Source of the DNA: Campylobacter concisus
GTDB lineage: Bacteria; Campylobacterota; Campylobacteria; Campylobacterales; Campylobacteraceae
Direction: 5' to 3'
DNA length: 64,000 nucleotides
Assembly (NCBI RefSeq): GCF_003048615.2
Contig: NZ_CP049263.1
Location: 992,001 to 1,056,000, forward strand
The notes beneath the pieces were generated by a model. It did no database searches. It was not told where the DNA came from and saw only the letters and a program-made list of their open reading frames with translations. A program made the translations under genes and the position numbers. Positions 43,698-53,063 of this stretch are shown in pieces (position 1 is the stretch's first letter; each line of letters begins with the position of its first letter).

Positions 43698-45731
43698 ATG
43701 CCCTTATCTAGGTTAAACAAAGAACAATACACCGCCGCAACTGCGCCATTTGGACACAATCTCATCATCGCTTCAGCTGGCACTGGCAAGACTAGCACGA
43801 TTGTCGCTCGCATCGCACATCTTTTAAATTTAGGCGTAAAGCCAGAGAAAATTTTGCTTCTAACATTTACCAACAAAGCAGCCAGCGAAATGATAGAGCG
43901 CTTAAATAGGTATTTTGACAAACAAATCACCTCCAAAATCACTGCAGGCACCTTCCACTCGGTCTCATTTTCGCTTTTAAAAAGCCTTGATAAAGGCGTC
44001 ACGCTAAAGCAGCCAAGCGAGCTAAAGACGCTTTTAAAAAGTCTTGTTGAGAGGCGTAAATTTTACCACTTAAGCGACGTCAAGCCTTACGGCGGAGCCT
44101 ATCTATACGACCTTTACTCGCTCTTTCAAAACAGCGAACAAGGCACCACTTTTGGCAAATGGATAAGCGATAAGAGCGAAGAGCAGGGCGTTTATGCTGA
44201 AATTTATGAAGATGTCTTAGAGGAGTTTGAGGCCGAAAAGGCTAAATTTTCTTACGCTGATTTTAACGATCTTCTCATAAAAATGCGCGACGAGCTAAAA
44301 AATGGGGCAAATTTAGCTTATGATGAAATTTTGATCGACGAGTATCAAGACACAAACACGCTTCAAGGCAGCCTAATAGACGCATTTAAGACAAAGAGCC
44401 TCTTTTGCGTGGGCGATTTTGACCAGAGCATCTACGCATTTAACGGCGCAAATATCGAGATCATAGGCTCATTTAAAGATCGCTTCCCAAACGCAAATAT
44501 CTACGCTTTAAATGTAAATTACCGATCAAGCTCAAGCATACTTGCCCTTGCAAACAAGGTGATAAACAATAACCCAAGGCTTTATGAAAAGCACCTAACA
44601 GTTAGCCGCGAGGGAAATTTCAAGCCTCCAAGGCTGCTTGTCTATAACGAGCTTTTTGATCAGTATCAAAATATCGCTGATATCATCTCGCTCTCGCCAT
44701 TTAATAGAGAAAATATCGCCATAATTTTTAGAAATAACTCATCAGCCGACGGCATCGAGGTCGCGCTAAAAGAGCGAGGCATCGGCTCAAAGCGAAAGGG
44801 CGGGGTGAGCTTTTTTGAGAGCCGTGAGATCAAGGCACTCATCGACATTATGGGAATTTATGTCAATCCAAAAGATATAATGGCATTTATCCACATCTGC
44901 GAATACGCAAAGGGCGTTGGCAGCGCAGTTAGCAAAGAAATTTTTGACGCACTGCTTAAGCTTGGGCATGGAAATTTGATAAAAGGGATAGTTGAGCCAG
45001 ATGAGAGCGTAAATATCTCATCAAACAAGAGGCGAAACTACCAGCTAGGCCTTTTTGACGACCTTGACGAATTTGCCGAGGTTTCGAGGTTTTCTAAGCT
45101 TGGCTTTAGCGATAAATTTCTGGGCCACCCTGTGCTAAAACTACAAAAGCTAAGCGAGAGTGGAGCGCAATTTTTATATGAAATTTACAACTTTTTAAGA
45201 GGTATGAGAAATATCTCAAAGCCAGCCACGATGATAAACGAGATAAAAACTAGCAAAATTTACTCACTAATCGTTGAAAACATCAGCACAAAAAGGGCAA
45301 CTCTAAAAAACGGCAACGTCGATCTGGCACTCAAAGAAGAGGTCAAAGAGCGCATAATGGCAAAGAGCGTGGTGCTAAGCGAGCTAGCTAAAAAATATCA
45401 AGATATCAGTAAATTTTATAACTTTTTAGCCCTTGGAAGCAACGAGATGAGCGAAGGGCAGGGCGTTAGCTTGCTTAGCGTGCATGCGAGCAAAGGGCTT
45501 GAATTTGACCAAGTTTTCATCGTCGATCTCGCACAAAATCGCTTTCCAAATTTAAAGCTAATGAGCATGGGTGGCAGCCTTGAAGAGGAGAGGCGTCTCT
45601 TTTACGTAGCAGTAACAAGGGCTAAAGACGAGCTTTATCTTAGCTACGCAAAATACGACAAGATAAAGAAGGTGACCTACCAACCAAGTAGGTTTTTGAT
45701 AGAGGCTGGCATGGCAAAAGAGGAAGCTTAA
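43698..45731 (+). CDS. UvrD/Rep/PcrA-family DNA helicase
   Basis: A 677-residue superfamily 1A helicase. Motif I ASAGTGKTST is at residues 29-38, motif Ia LTFTNKAA, motif II DEYQDTN, motif III VGDFDQSIYAFNGA, motif IV NYRSSSSIL, motif V LLSVHASKGLEFDQVF and motif VI RRLFYVAVTRAKDEL. It is a 3'-5' translocase for repair or replication restart; which of UvrD, Rep or PcrA it replaces cannot be judged by eye. RBS AGAGGAAAC precedes ATG. It is transcribed divergently from pbpC. Confidence 0.92.
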   Translation: MPLSRLNKEQYTAATAPFGHNLIIASAGTGKTSTIVARIAHLLNLGVKPEKILLLTFTNKAASEMIERLNRYFDKQITSKITAGTFHSVSFSLLKSLDKGVTLKQPSELKTLLKSLVERRKFYHLSDVKPYGGAYLYDLYSLFQNSEQGTTFGKWISDKSEEQGVYAEIYEDVLEEFEAEKAKFSYADFNDLLIKMRDELKNGANLAYDEILIDEYQDTNTLQGSLIDAFKTKSLFCVGDFDQSIYAFNGANIEIIGSFKDRFPNANIYALNVNYRSSSSILALANKVINNNPRLYEKHLTVSREGNFKPPRLLVYNELFDQYQNIADIISLSPFNRENIAIIFRNNSSADGIEVALKERGIGSKRKGGVSFFESREIKALIDIMGIYVNPKDIMAFIHICEYAKGVGSAVSKEIFDALLKLGHGNLIKGIVEPDESVNISSNKRRNYQLGLFDDLDEFAEVSRFSKLGFSDKFLGHPVLKLQKLSESGAQFLYEIYNFLRGMRNISKPATMINEIKTSKIYSLIVENISTKRATLKNGNVDLALKEEVKERIMAKSVVLSELAKKYQDISKFYNFLALGSNEMSEGQGVSLLSVHASKGLEFDQVFIVDLAQNRFPNLKLMSMGGSLEEERRLFYVAVTRAKDELYLSYAKYDKIKKVTYQPSRFLIEAGMAKEEA

Positions 45732-45746
45732 AGAGTATTTACTCTT
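45731..45746 (+). other. short hairpin after the helicase gene
   Basis: AAGAGT and ACTCTT pair around ATTT at the helicase stop codon. No U-run follows, so termination is doubtful. A TAGAAT -10-like word a few bases downstream (45752-45757) could start the macA transcript. Confidence 0.3.
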
Positions 45747-45784
45747 GTGAAGTAGAATTTACCAATTTTTTACAAAGAGAAGCG

Positions 45785-46981
45785 ATGAAAAAATCTAAAA
45801 TTTTAATAATCCTGCTTATTTTAGGCGTCGGTGGATACTTCGTCTATGATAAATTTTTTAATATAAAAGATGAAAAGGTGGAGTTTATCACCAAAAAGGC
45901 AAAGAAGGGCTCATTTAGCAAAAAGGTCGATGCGACTGGAGAGATTTTCGCCACCGAGCTAATCGACGTGGGAGCTCAGGTGAGCGGTCAGATAAAAAAG
46001 CTATATGTTAAGCTTGGAGATCAGGTAAAAAAAGGCGATATGATCGCAAGTATCGATAGCTCGACCCAGCAAAATAGCATAGATAATAAAGAGGCTCAAC
46101 TTGCCATCTACAAGGCTCAGCTTGAAAGCGCAAAAGTGGCTCTAAATATCGCCAAAACGCAGTTTGATAGAGAAAACGCGCTCTTTTCTAAAAACGCCAC
46201 CTCAAAGCAAGAATTTGAAAGCGCAAAAAACACATATAGTGCAAATAGCGCAAAGATAAAAGAGCTTGAAGCTCAGATCAAGCAGACAAATATCGAGCTA
46301 AGCACCGCTAAGATAAATTTAGGCTACACAAAGATCACCGCTCCAAGAGATGGCACGGTTGTAAGCGTGCAGGTTGAGGAGGGCCAGACTGTAAATGCCA
46401 ACCAAACTACGCCAACTATCGTAAATATCGCTGATCTTAGCCATGTAAAGATGAAGATGCAAATAGCAGAGGGCGATATCACAAAGATCAAAGTCGGCAC
46501 GCCAGTTGAGTACTCGATCCTCTCTGAGCCAACGAAGAAATTTCAAACGACTGTTAGCTCGATCGATCCTGGGCTTACCACACTAAGTGATGGCAGCTAC
46601 GGCTCAAGCAGCAGCAGTAAGTCTTCATATTCGAGTAGCTCTAGCAGCAGCTCGGCGGTTTATTACTACGCGCAAAGCATCGTTGATAATAAAGATGGAA
46701 TTTTAAGAATAGGCATGACCACACAAAACGAGCTTTTAATAGCAAACGTCGAGGGCGCCATCATCGTGCCAAGCATCGGCATCAAAAAAGATGAAAACGG
46801 CACTTTTGTCTATGTGCTAAAAGATGGTAAGCCAGTAAAAACAGCGGTCAAAACTGGCATAAAAGACAACCTCGATACGCAGATCATTAGCGGCATAAAC
46901 GAGAATGACGAGATCATCACATCTCAAGGCTCATCAAGCGAGATCGCCAAGATGATCGCAAAAGAACATAAGAAGTTTTAA
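45785..46981 (+). CDS. macA: MacA-like periplasmic adaptor of an ABC efflux pump
   Basis: A 398-residue membrane-fusion protein. An N-terminal membrane anchor (residues about 5-22) is followed by the lipoyl half-motifs (VDVGAQVSGQIKKLYVKLGDQVKKGD and GYTKITAPRDGTVVSVQVEEGQTVNA), a coiled-coil hairpin (about 100-180), and beta-barrel and membrane-proximal domains. A tyrosine/serine-rich insert (about 272-297) interrupts the beta-barrel region. It links the MacB ABC transporter to the outer-membrane factor encoded downstream. Its stop is directly followed by the macB start. Confidence 0.9.
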   Translation: MKKSKILIILLILGVGGYFVYDKFFNIKDEKVEFITKKAKKGSFSKKVDATGEIFATELIDVGAQVSGQIKKLYVKLGDQVKKGDMIASIDSSTQQNSIDNKEAQLAIYKAQLESAKVALNIAKTQFDRENALFSKNATSKQEFESAKNTYSANSAKIKELEAQIKQTNIELSTAKINLGYTKITAPRDGTVVSVQVEEGQTVNANQTTPTIVNIADLSHVKMKMQIAEGDITKIKVGTPVEYSILSEPTKKFQTTVSSIDPGLTTLSDGSYGSSSSSKSSYSSSSSSSSAVYYYAQSIVDNKDGILRIGMTTQNELLIANVEGAIIVPSIGIKKDENGTFVYVLKDGKPVKTAVKTGIKDNLDTQIISGINENDEIITSQGSSSEIAKMIAKEHKKF

Positions 46982-48910
46982 GTGATAAGCCTAAAAAACA
47001 TCACCAAAAGCTTTAAGCTAGGTGACAATGAGATAGAGATCCTGCATGGCATAAATTTAGAGATAAAAAAGGGCGAATTTATAGCCATCATCGGTCAGTC
47101 TGGCTCTGGTAAATCAACCCTGATGAACATCCTTGGCTGCTTAGACAGCCCAAGTGGCGGGCAGTACCTGCTAGATGGCAAAGATATATCAAAATTTGAT
47201 AGCGACGCACTTGCTAAGCTTAGAAGGGATAAATTTGGCTTTATCTTTCAAAGATATAACCTGCTTAGCACGATGAATGCCCTTGAAAACGTAGCGCTGC
47301 CAAGCATCTACGCAGGTGCAAACAAGAGCGAGCGAGAGAAAAGAGCTAATGAGCTTCTTGGCTCACTTGGACTTAGTGAAAAGGCGAAAAATTTACCAAA
47401 CAAACTTTCAGGCGGACAGCAGCAAAGGGTCTCCATAGCAAGGGCTCTGATGAATGGCGGCGAGATCATTTTAGCAGACGAGCCAACTGGCGCGCTTGAT
47501 AGCAAAAGTGGGCTTAGGGTGATGGAAATTTTAGTTGATCTTTACAAAAAAGGCCACACCATTATCATCGTCACGCACGACCCAAAGATCGCAGAGTATG
47601 CGAGTAGGGTGATCGAGATAAAAGATGGCAACATCGTAAGTGACAATGTAAAAAATAGCAAAATTTATGAAGCTAGCAAGCAAACTCAGCCAGAAAAGAG
47701 TAAATTTACCTACTATAAAGACCAGCTAATAGAGAGCTTTAAAATGTCGGTAAATGCGATGCTAGCGCACAAACTAAGATCGCTTTTAACGATGCTTGGC
47801 ATTATCATTGGCATTACAGCGGTCATTAGCGTCGTAGCTCTTGGCAAAGGCTCGCAGGAGCAAATTTTAGCTGGTATCAGAAAGATCGGCACAAACACGA
47901 TCGACATCATGCCAGGTAAAGGCTTTGGCGATATGCTCTCAGGCAAGGTAAAAACGCTCTCCATAAGCGACGCAAACATGCTTGCTAAGCAGTCCTTTTT
48001 AGACTCAGTCACGCCAAATACAAGCACTTCAGGCGTGCTAACATATGAAAATATCTCGCTAAGTGCGAGCTTAAAAGGCGGTGGAGTAGGGAGCTTTGAT
48101 GTAAATGGGCTAAAGCTAGAAGAGGGCAGAATTTACGATGATGACGAGGTTTTAAACTCCGCTTCAGTCGCACTAATCGATCAAAACACCAAAAATAGCA
48201 TCTTTAAAAATGAAGATCCTATCGGGAAGATCATACTTTTTAACAAAAAGCCACTTCGCATTATCGGCGTTTTGCAAAAGGATGATTTTAAGATGGGCGA
48301 CTCAAGCACGCTTAAAATTTACGCCCCATACACGACCGTGCTAAACAAGGTCACAGGGGATAAATTTATAAGCTCGGTCACAGCTAAAGTAAATGAAGGT
48401 GTCAATGCGCAAATCGCCGAAAAAACACTAACTGAGCTTTTAGAGATCAAGCACGGCAAAAAAGACTTTTTTACAAGAAACTCAGACAGCATCAAGCAAA
48501 CTATCGAAGAGACCATCTCAACCATGCGCCTTCTCATCTCAAGCATCGCCGTCGTCTCGCTCGTAGTTGGGGGCATAGGCGTCATGAACATCATGCTAGT
48601 ATCAGTCACCGAGCGCACCAAAGAGATAGGCATAAAAATGGCGATCGGAGCTAGACAGAGCAACATCTTGCAGCAGTTTTTGATAGAGGCGGTGCTACTT
48701 TGCCTTATCGGCGGAGCTATCGGCATCGTCCTATCCTACGCCATTGGCTACATCTTTAACAACTTTTTAAACGGCTTTAGCATGATCTTTTCAAACGGCT
48801 CGATCGTGCTTGCACTTGTCACGTCGATGGCGATTGGCATCATCTTTGGCTACATGCCAGCTAAAAACGCCTCAAAACTAAATCCAATAGATGCGCTTTC
48901 AAGGGAGTAA
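46982..48910 (+). CDS. macB: MacB-like ABC efflux transporter (fused ATPase and permease)
   Basis: A 642-residue protein. The N-terminal ABC domain has Walker A GQSGSGKST at residues 38-46, signature LSGGQQQR and Walker B ILADEPTGALD. A membrane helix (about 268-290) follows, then a large periplasmic domain, and the FtsX-type three-helix core at the C-terminus (GGIGVMNIMLVSVTERTKEIGIKMAIGA). MacB is a mechanotransmitter for export of macrolides, peptides or lipopeptides from the periplasm. The start is GTG directly after the macA stop. The cargo here is unknown. Confidence 0.93.
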   Translation: MISLKNITKSFKLGDNEIEILHGINLEIKKGEFIAIIGQSGSGKSTLMNILGCLDSPSGGQYLLDGKDISKFDSDALAKLRRDKFGFIFQRYNLLSTMNALENVALPSIYAGANKSEREKRANELLGSLGLSEKAKNLPNKLSGGQQQRVSIARALMNGGEIILADEPTGALDSKSGLRVMEILVDLYKKGHTIIIVTHDPKIAEYASRVIEIKDGNIVSDNVKNSKIYEASKQTQPEKSKFTYYKDQLIESFKMSVNAMLAHKLRSLLTMLGIIIGITAVISVVALGKGSQEQILAGIRKIGTNTIDIMPGKGFGDMLSGKVKTLSISDANMLAKQSFLDSVTPNTSTSGVLTYENISLSASLKGGGVGSFDVNGLKLEEGRIYDDDEVLNSASVALIDQNTKNSIFKNEDPIGKIILFNKKPLRIIGVLQKDDFKMGDSSTLKIYAPYTTVLNKVTGDKFISSVTAKVNEGVNAQIAEKTLTELLEIKHGKKDFFTRNSDSIKQTIEETISTMRLLISSIAVVSLVVGGIGVMNIMLVSVTERTKEIGIKMAIGARQSNILQQFLIEAVLLCLIGGAIGIVLSYAIGYIFNNFLNGFSMIFSNGSIVLALVTSMAIGIIFGYMPAKNASKLNPIDALSRE

Positions 48911-48911
48911 T

Positions 48912-50258
48912 ATGAAATTTCTAAGCCTAGCTTTAGTGCTCGTTTTAAGCGGCTGCGCTGTTAAAAATATAGATGAAAACTACAAACAAATTTTACTTGA
49001 AGATAACGCCAGCGGCGAGCTAAATTTAGACACCTCTTGGTGGAAGCAGTATCAGCAAAGCTACCTTGATGAGCTTGTAGAACTTGCTCTTAAAAACAAC
49101 ACCGACCTTGCAAAAGCTGCGATAAATGTAAATAAAGCGCTCGCTCAAGCTGGCGTTTTGCAGGCAAATCTCATCCCAAGCTTTAACGCTGGCATCGAGG
49201 CAACAAGTAGCAAAAACATAAAAGAGGGCGGCGCGGTCACTAGAAGCTTTGGCTCAAGCATAGGGCTTAGCTATGAGCTTGATCTTTGGCAAAAGCTAGC
49301 AAACAGCAAAGATGCAGCGATGTTTGAAGCAGATGCTACTAAATTTGATCTGGAGGCTAGCAAACTAAGCGTGATAAACTCCGTGGCAGACGCTTATTTT
49401 CAAATTTTATATCTAAACGAGAGCATCAAAACTTATGAGCAAATTTTAGAAATTTATAACAAGCTAAATGAGATAGTTGGGCTTAAATTTAAGCTTGGCA
49501 AAGAGGAGGCGCTAAGCCTAAAACAGATAAACTCACAGCTTTTAAACGCTCAAAATAAGATAGAAAGTGCCAAAAAAGAGCTAGTGAGTGCTAAAAAAAC
49601 GCTTAGGATTTTGCTAAATGAGAGGCCAGAATTTGAGCTTAAATTTGAAGGCCTCACGCTAAGTCCCGTTAAAAGAGTGGGCGTTGATCTAGATGTGCCA
49701 ACAAGCGCCATAGCAAACCGCCCCGATCTAAGAGCGGCCATTTACCGCATAGAAGAGGGCATCTTAAACTACAAAGCGAGCCAAAAAGAGTTTTATCCAA
49801 GCATCACGCTAGGAGCCAGCCTCAAAAACAGCACCGACAAAAAAGAGGAAGCGTTTAGCCTTAAATTTCTAAATGGCAACATCGCTCTAAATTTACCATT
49901 TTTAAACTACCACAAACTAAAGTCAAATTTAAAAGTTAGTGAGGCAAATTTCGAGCTTGCAAAGCTAAACTACATAAGCACTCTAAATAGCGCATTAAAC
50001 GAGATAGACGCATTTTACAAAGGCTACTTAAACGACGAAGCACTACTTGCAAACTACCAAGAGCAGATAAAAAACTACGAGGAGATTTCAAAAATTTACG
50101 AGCTAAAATACTCTTACGGTAAGGTTGAGCTAAAGCAGTTTTTAGAGGCTAAAAATAGCGAACTAGAGGCCAAAATAGGGCTACTAAAAGCAAAATACAC
50201 ACTTTTACAAGATGAGCTAAATATCTACAAAGCCATGGCTGGCAAATTTAATAGGTAA
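48912..50258 (+). CDS. TolC-like outer-membrane efflux lipoprotein (NodT/CmeC type)
   Basis: A 448-residue outer-membrane factor. The lipoprotein signal ends LVLSGC, with the lipid-bearing Cys at about residue 16. Two OEP repeats follow, with typical long helical hairpins and the RPDLRAAIYRIEEGILNYKASQKEFYPSITL segment. As the exit duct, it completes the MacA-MacB tripartite pump encoded just upstream. The start at 48912 follows GGGAGTAAT and lies one base after the macB stop; the in-frame codon at 48891 is inside macB and is rejected. Confidence 0.92.
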   Translation: MKFLSLALVLVLSGCAVKNIDENYKQILLEDNASGELNLDTSWWKQYQQSYLDELVELALKNNTDLAKAAINVNKALAQAGVLQANLIPSFNAGIEATSSKNIKEGGAVTRSFGSSIGLSYELDLWQKLANSKDAAMFEADATKFDLEASKLSVINSVADAYFQILYLNESIKTYEQILEIYNKLNEIVGLKFKLGKEEALSLKQINSQLLNAQNKIESAKKELVSAKKTLRILLNERPEFELKFEGLTLSPVKRVGVDLDVPTSAIANRPDLRAAIYRIEEGILNYKASQKEFYPSITLGASLKNSTDKKEEAFSLKFLNGNIALNLPFLNYHKLKSNLKVSEANFELAKLNYISTLNSALNEIDAFYKGYLNDEALLANYQEQIKNYEEISKIYELKYSYGKVELKQFLEAKNSELEAKIGLLKAKYTLLQDELNIYKAMAGKFNR

Positions 50259-50262
50259 ATTT

Positions 50263-50754
50263 ATGAGCTCGGCTTGGGACTACGAGGCAAATGCGTGTAG
50301 CAGTGATGGCAAATTTAGCGCCAAATTTGAAGGCTGCGAGGTAGCTATGGGCGCTCCAACCCTTGGAGAGCTACGACTTTTTATAAATAGCAAGCACTGT
50401 CTAAATTTAAAAAATGAGCCTTCAAACCACGCAAAAAGACTATCAAATTTGGATCAAAATTTAGTTAAAGATGGCAGCACCCATCAAATTTTACTTAGTG
50501 AGAGAGCAACAGCTTGCTTTTTATTTTCAGACGACTCCAAATTTCTAGCTTTTTCTGAATGGACGGCAGATAAAATGCAGATCATAAAAATAGTGCGCCT
50601 AGCTGATATGAGCATAAAAACTGATAATAGGCGCAAAAGAGTAGTGGAATTTCTCTCATTTGATGATGGCTTGCTTGAAATTTTAGACTCACCGATCTTT
50701 ATGCCTAAAAACTACACACTGGATATCCGCACACTTTTTAACGATAAAATTTAA
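50263..50754 (+). CDS. hypothetical protein at the end of the macAB operon
   Basis: A 163-residue soluble protein without a signal peptide. Four bases separate it from the efflux gene. The sequence is beta-rich with a repeat-like piece (ACFLFSDDSKFLAFSEWTADKMQIIKIVRLADM) that looks like one WD40 or propeller blade, though a single blade cannot form a propeller. Six cysteines or so are scattered in the N-terminal part. No family is recognised. It may be an operon-specific accessory or just a tail gene. Confidence 0.7.
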   Translation: MSSAWDYEANACSSDGKFSAKFEGCEVAMGAPTLGELRLFINSKHCLNLKNEPSNHAKRLSNLDQNLVKDGSTHQILLSERATACFLFSDDSKFLAFSEWTADKMQIIKIVRLADMSIKTDNRRKRVVEFLSFDDGLLEILDSPIFMPKNYTLDIRTLFNDKI

Positions 50755-51568
50755 TTACGCACTTTAGCTTGAAAAATAGTTTTCATGCGTGTTTTCACAG
50801 CAAATTTAACTGCTAGATCTTAAATTTAGCACGTAGGATCGCTTAAATCTAAAATTTAACACAAATTTTGGTTTTATAGTTGCCTTTGAATGCTAAATTT
50901 AACACCTTGCTTCAAAATTTAACGCACAAGATAACTTTTTGGCACTCAAAAACAAATATCACGCATTTATTCTATTTTATGCTGCTCTTAAATTTTACAT
51001 GCATAAGATCGCCTTATTAGCTTTTAAAAAGCACTTGCTTTGGATTAAATTTGCATCCAAAAATGCCATATCTCAAGCAAGTACTTTATTTACATTTATC
51101 GCCGCTTTTGCAAGATCGGTGCTCTGCGTTTAAAAGCAAAAACCACAAACTCCAAAGATAGCTCTTACTCAATTTTTCAAAATAGTGTAGATTAAATCTT
51201 AAGTTATATATAAGCTAGATGCAAATTTCACAATTTTTGAAAAGTGTAAAATTTAACTAATTTTCTTACAAATATTTTTACGCCAAATTTAATGGATAAA
51301 TTTAGATCACACAAAAGATAAAATCCAAAACATAGCCAAATATAGCCATTTAAAACTCTCAAAAGAGCAGAATAAAGATTTTAAAATATCAATTTGAAAA
51401 TTACAGTTTTCAATACAAAATATATAAAATACCTTGCATTTTACCTTTTGTCATATTATAGATGTTTTTGCTACTGTAATATTTTTTTAAAATAAACAAT
51501 TAAGAAAAAGCTTATGTGACCAATAGACACACAAGCTCTATTTATTATAAGGAATAGGAATTTGCAGA
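50755..51568. other. 814-bp gene-free region
   Basis: This is the longest gap in the window. I find no credible gene: the only open frame of note (50939-51133, +) starts with TTG, lacks an RBS and has unusual composition. The left part repeats the nine-base word AAATTTAAC or one-base variants at 50802, 50822, 50852, 50895 and 50915. The pairs starting at 50802 and 50895 resemble each other over about 40 bases. The right part is very AT-rich and ends in the yqeY terminator. It may hold a decayed gene or an sRNA; neither is proved. Confidence 0.5.
51503..51537 (-). terminator. Rho-independent terminator of yqeY
   Basis: On the minus strand AGCTTGTGTG pairs with CACATAAGCT (one mismatch, nine-base loop) and is followed by TTTTCTT, about 30 bases after the yqeY stop. 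Confidence 0.6.
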
Positions 51569-52000
51569 TTATGCCAAAAGCTCTTTTGCGATCATGCTTA
51601 TGCGTTTTGCTTCAGCGCTCGCTCCGATCTCATCTTTTGCCGTTTTCATCACAGCGCCTAAATTTTTACCAACCTTTTCAATTATGCTTTTTATCTTCTC
51701 TTTTAACTCATCATCACTTAGCTGAGCTGGCAGATATGTCTTGATAAGCTCGATCTCGCTCTGCTCTTTTTTGGCTAGATCCTCTCTTGCTCCCTTTAGA
51801 TAGAGTTCAACCGAGTCAGCTCTCTTTTTGATCTCTTTTTGAAGTAGCGGGAGCACGACCTCGTCGGTCATCTCGATCCTTTGATCGACTTCAACCTGCT
51901 TAAGTGCCGCATTTAGCGTCCTTAAAGCGTCTCTTTTAAACTCATCTTTTGCTTTCATAGCCTCTTTTATGTCGGCTAAAATTTGCTCTCTTATGCTCAT
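51569..52000 (-). CDS. YqeY/GatB-tail domain protein
   Basis: A 143-residue helical protein of the YqeY family, similar to the tail of the GatB amidotransferase subunit (MSIREQILADIKEAMKAKDEFKRDALRTL, then IELIKTYLPAQLSDDELKEKI, and MGAVMKTA-like GKNLGAVMKTAKDEIGASAEAKRI). A tRNA-binding accessory role is suspected in the family but not established. RBS AAAGGAGAAAAA precedes ATG. It starts 30 bases after the Ppx/GppA gene and is probably co-transcribed with it. Confidence 0.88.
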   Translation of the reverse strand: MSIREQILADIKEAMKAKDEFKRDALRTLNAALKQVEVDQRIEMTDEVVLPLLQKEIKKRADSVELYLKGAREDLAKKEQSEIELIKTYLPAQLSDDELKEKIKSIIEKVGKNLGAVMKTAKDEIGASAEAKRISMIAKELLA

Positions 52001-52030
52001 TTTTTCTCCTTTAAATTTTTGAAATAATAA

Positions 52031-52933
52031 CTAAAATTTTGTGATAATTTCTTGAAATATGCCCTTTAGATAAGCCTCCCCAACGCCCTCTCTAAGCCCA
52101 TCATCGATAACTATAAATTTCGCTTCTTGCCCGTTTAGTAGCTCCTTTAAAAGCAGCGTTCCAGCGATGAGCGGATACTTTCTACTTCTTCCAACCGCCA
52201 CATCAGCGCTTTTGTCATCCATCTTTAAAAGCTCATTTATAAACCAAGCAAGATCGTCATTTTTAAGCTCATATCCGCTCACTTTTTTTGGATCGTAGCT
52301 TTCGTAGTTTAGCCCAAGCTTTAGTGTTGCGATAGTGGTCGGCACGCCAGAAGTTAGCACGATAAGCCTGTTGTTAAGGCTTGTTAAAAATTCCCTTGCC
52401 TCTTTTGTATAAATTTTTGCATTTTCTTGCATCAGATCAAGCATTTTAAACCTCTCGTAAAAGGTGATGATGCCAAATTTAAAGCTTATAAATTTTCCAT
52501 CTTCGCCTATCTCTGAGCTTGCACCACCGATGTCGATCAGGCTAAATTTATCATTTATGCCAAGCTTTTTTAAGGCATTTTGCACGCCTAAAAATGTAAG
52601 TTTTGCTTCAGCTTGCCCGTCAATGATATGAAAATTTATGCCAAATTTCTCTCTTATCTCGCTAAAAATTTCTTCGCTATTTGACGCCACTCTAAAAGCC
52701 TCGGTCGCGACTGCCACGCATTTAAATTTAGTAAAGTCAAATTTGCTTTTAGCCTCCGATATCGCTTCAAAAAGCCTATTTTTAGCCTCCAAGCCTATCT
52801 TGCCACTTTCGTTTAAGCCCCTTGCAGCTCCAACTATCTTTTCATAAATTTGCTCGTTACTAAAGCCATTTTGCTCTTTTTTTATAAGTGCCACACGAAA
52901 GGTGTTTGAGCCAAGATCGATCGCTATAACCAA
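52031..52933 (-). CDS. Ppx/GppA phosphatase family protein
   Basis: A 300-residue actin-like ATPase-fold enzyme: AIDLGSNTFRVAL at the N-terminus, then DIGGASSEI near 138-146, and TSGVPTTIATLKLGL. Family members hydrolyse polyphosphate or the pentaphosphate pppGpp. At 300 residues it is the short, two-domain form lacking the C-terminal HD domain; C. jejuni has similar short proteins. Which substrate it prefers cannot be told. It is divergent from the phosphate transporter gene at 53064, a thematically matching neighbour. Confidence 0.85.
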   Translation of the reverse strand: MVIAIDLGSNTFRVALIKKEQNGFSNEQIYEKIVGAARGLNESGKIGLEAKNRLFEAISEAKSKFDFTKFKCVAVATEAFRVASNSEEIFSEIREKFGINFHIIDGQAEAKLTFLGVQNALKKLGINDKFSLIDIGGASSEIGEDGKFISFKFGIITFYERFKMLDLMQENAKIYTKEAREFLTSLNNRLIVLTSGVPTTIATLKLGLNYESYDPKKVSGYELKNDDLAWFINELLKMDDKSADVAVGRSRKYPLIAGTLLLKELLNGQEAKFIVIDDGLREGVGEAYLKGIFQEIITKF

Positions 52934-53027
52934 AATTTATCCTTAATATTTTTGCCAAATTCTAACATATGATAATTTAGTATCATTTAAAGTGAGAAAA
53001 TTCTAAAAACTTTAATAATTTTCAAGA

Positions 53028-53033
53028 TATAAT
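53028..53033 (+). promoter_or_regulatory. -10 element for the phosphate transporter gene
   Basis: TATAAT is 30 bases before the start codon, with periodic T-rich sequence upstream, as is usual for Campylobacter sigma-70 promoters. The RBS AAGGGGGC lies between the two. No phosphate-box direct repeats were recognised. Confidence 0.5.
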
Positions 53034-53063
53034 TTTGCCAAAAACTCTTACAAGGGGGCTTGA

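Noticed and set aside
50939-51133. 64-codon frame in the gene-free region
   Set aside because: TTG start without RBS and odd composition; not convincing as a gene.
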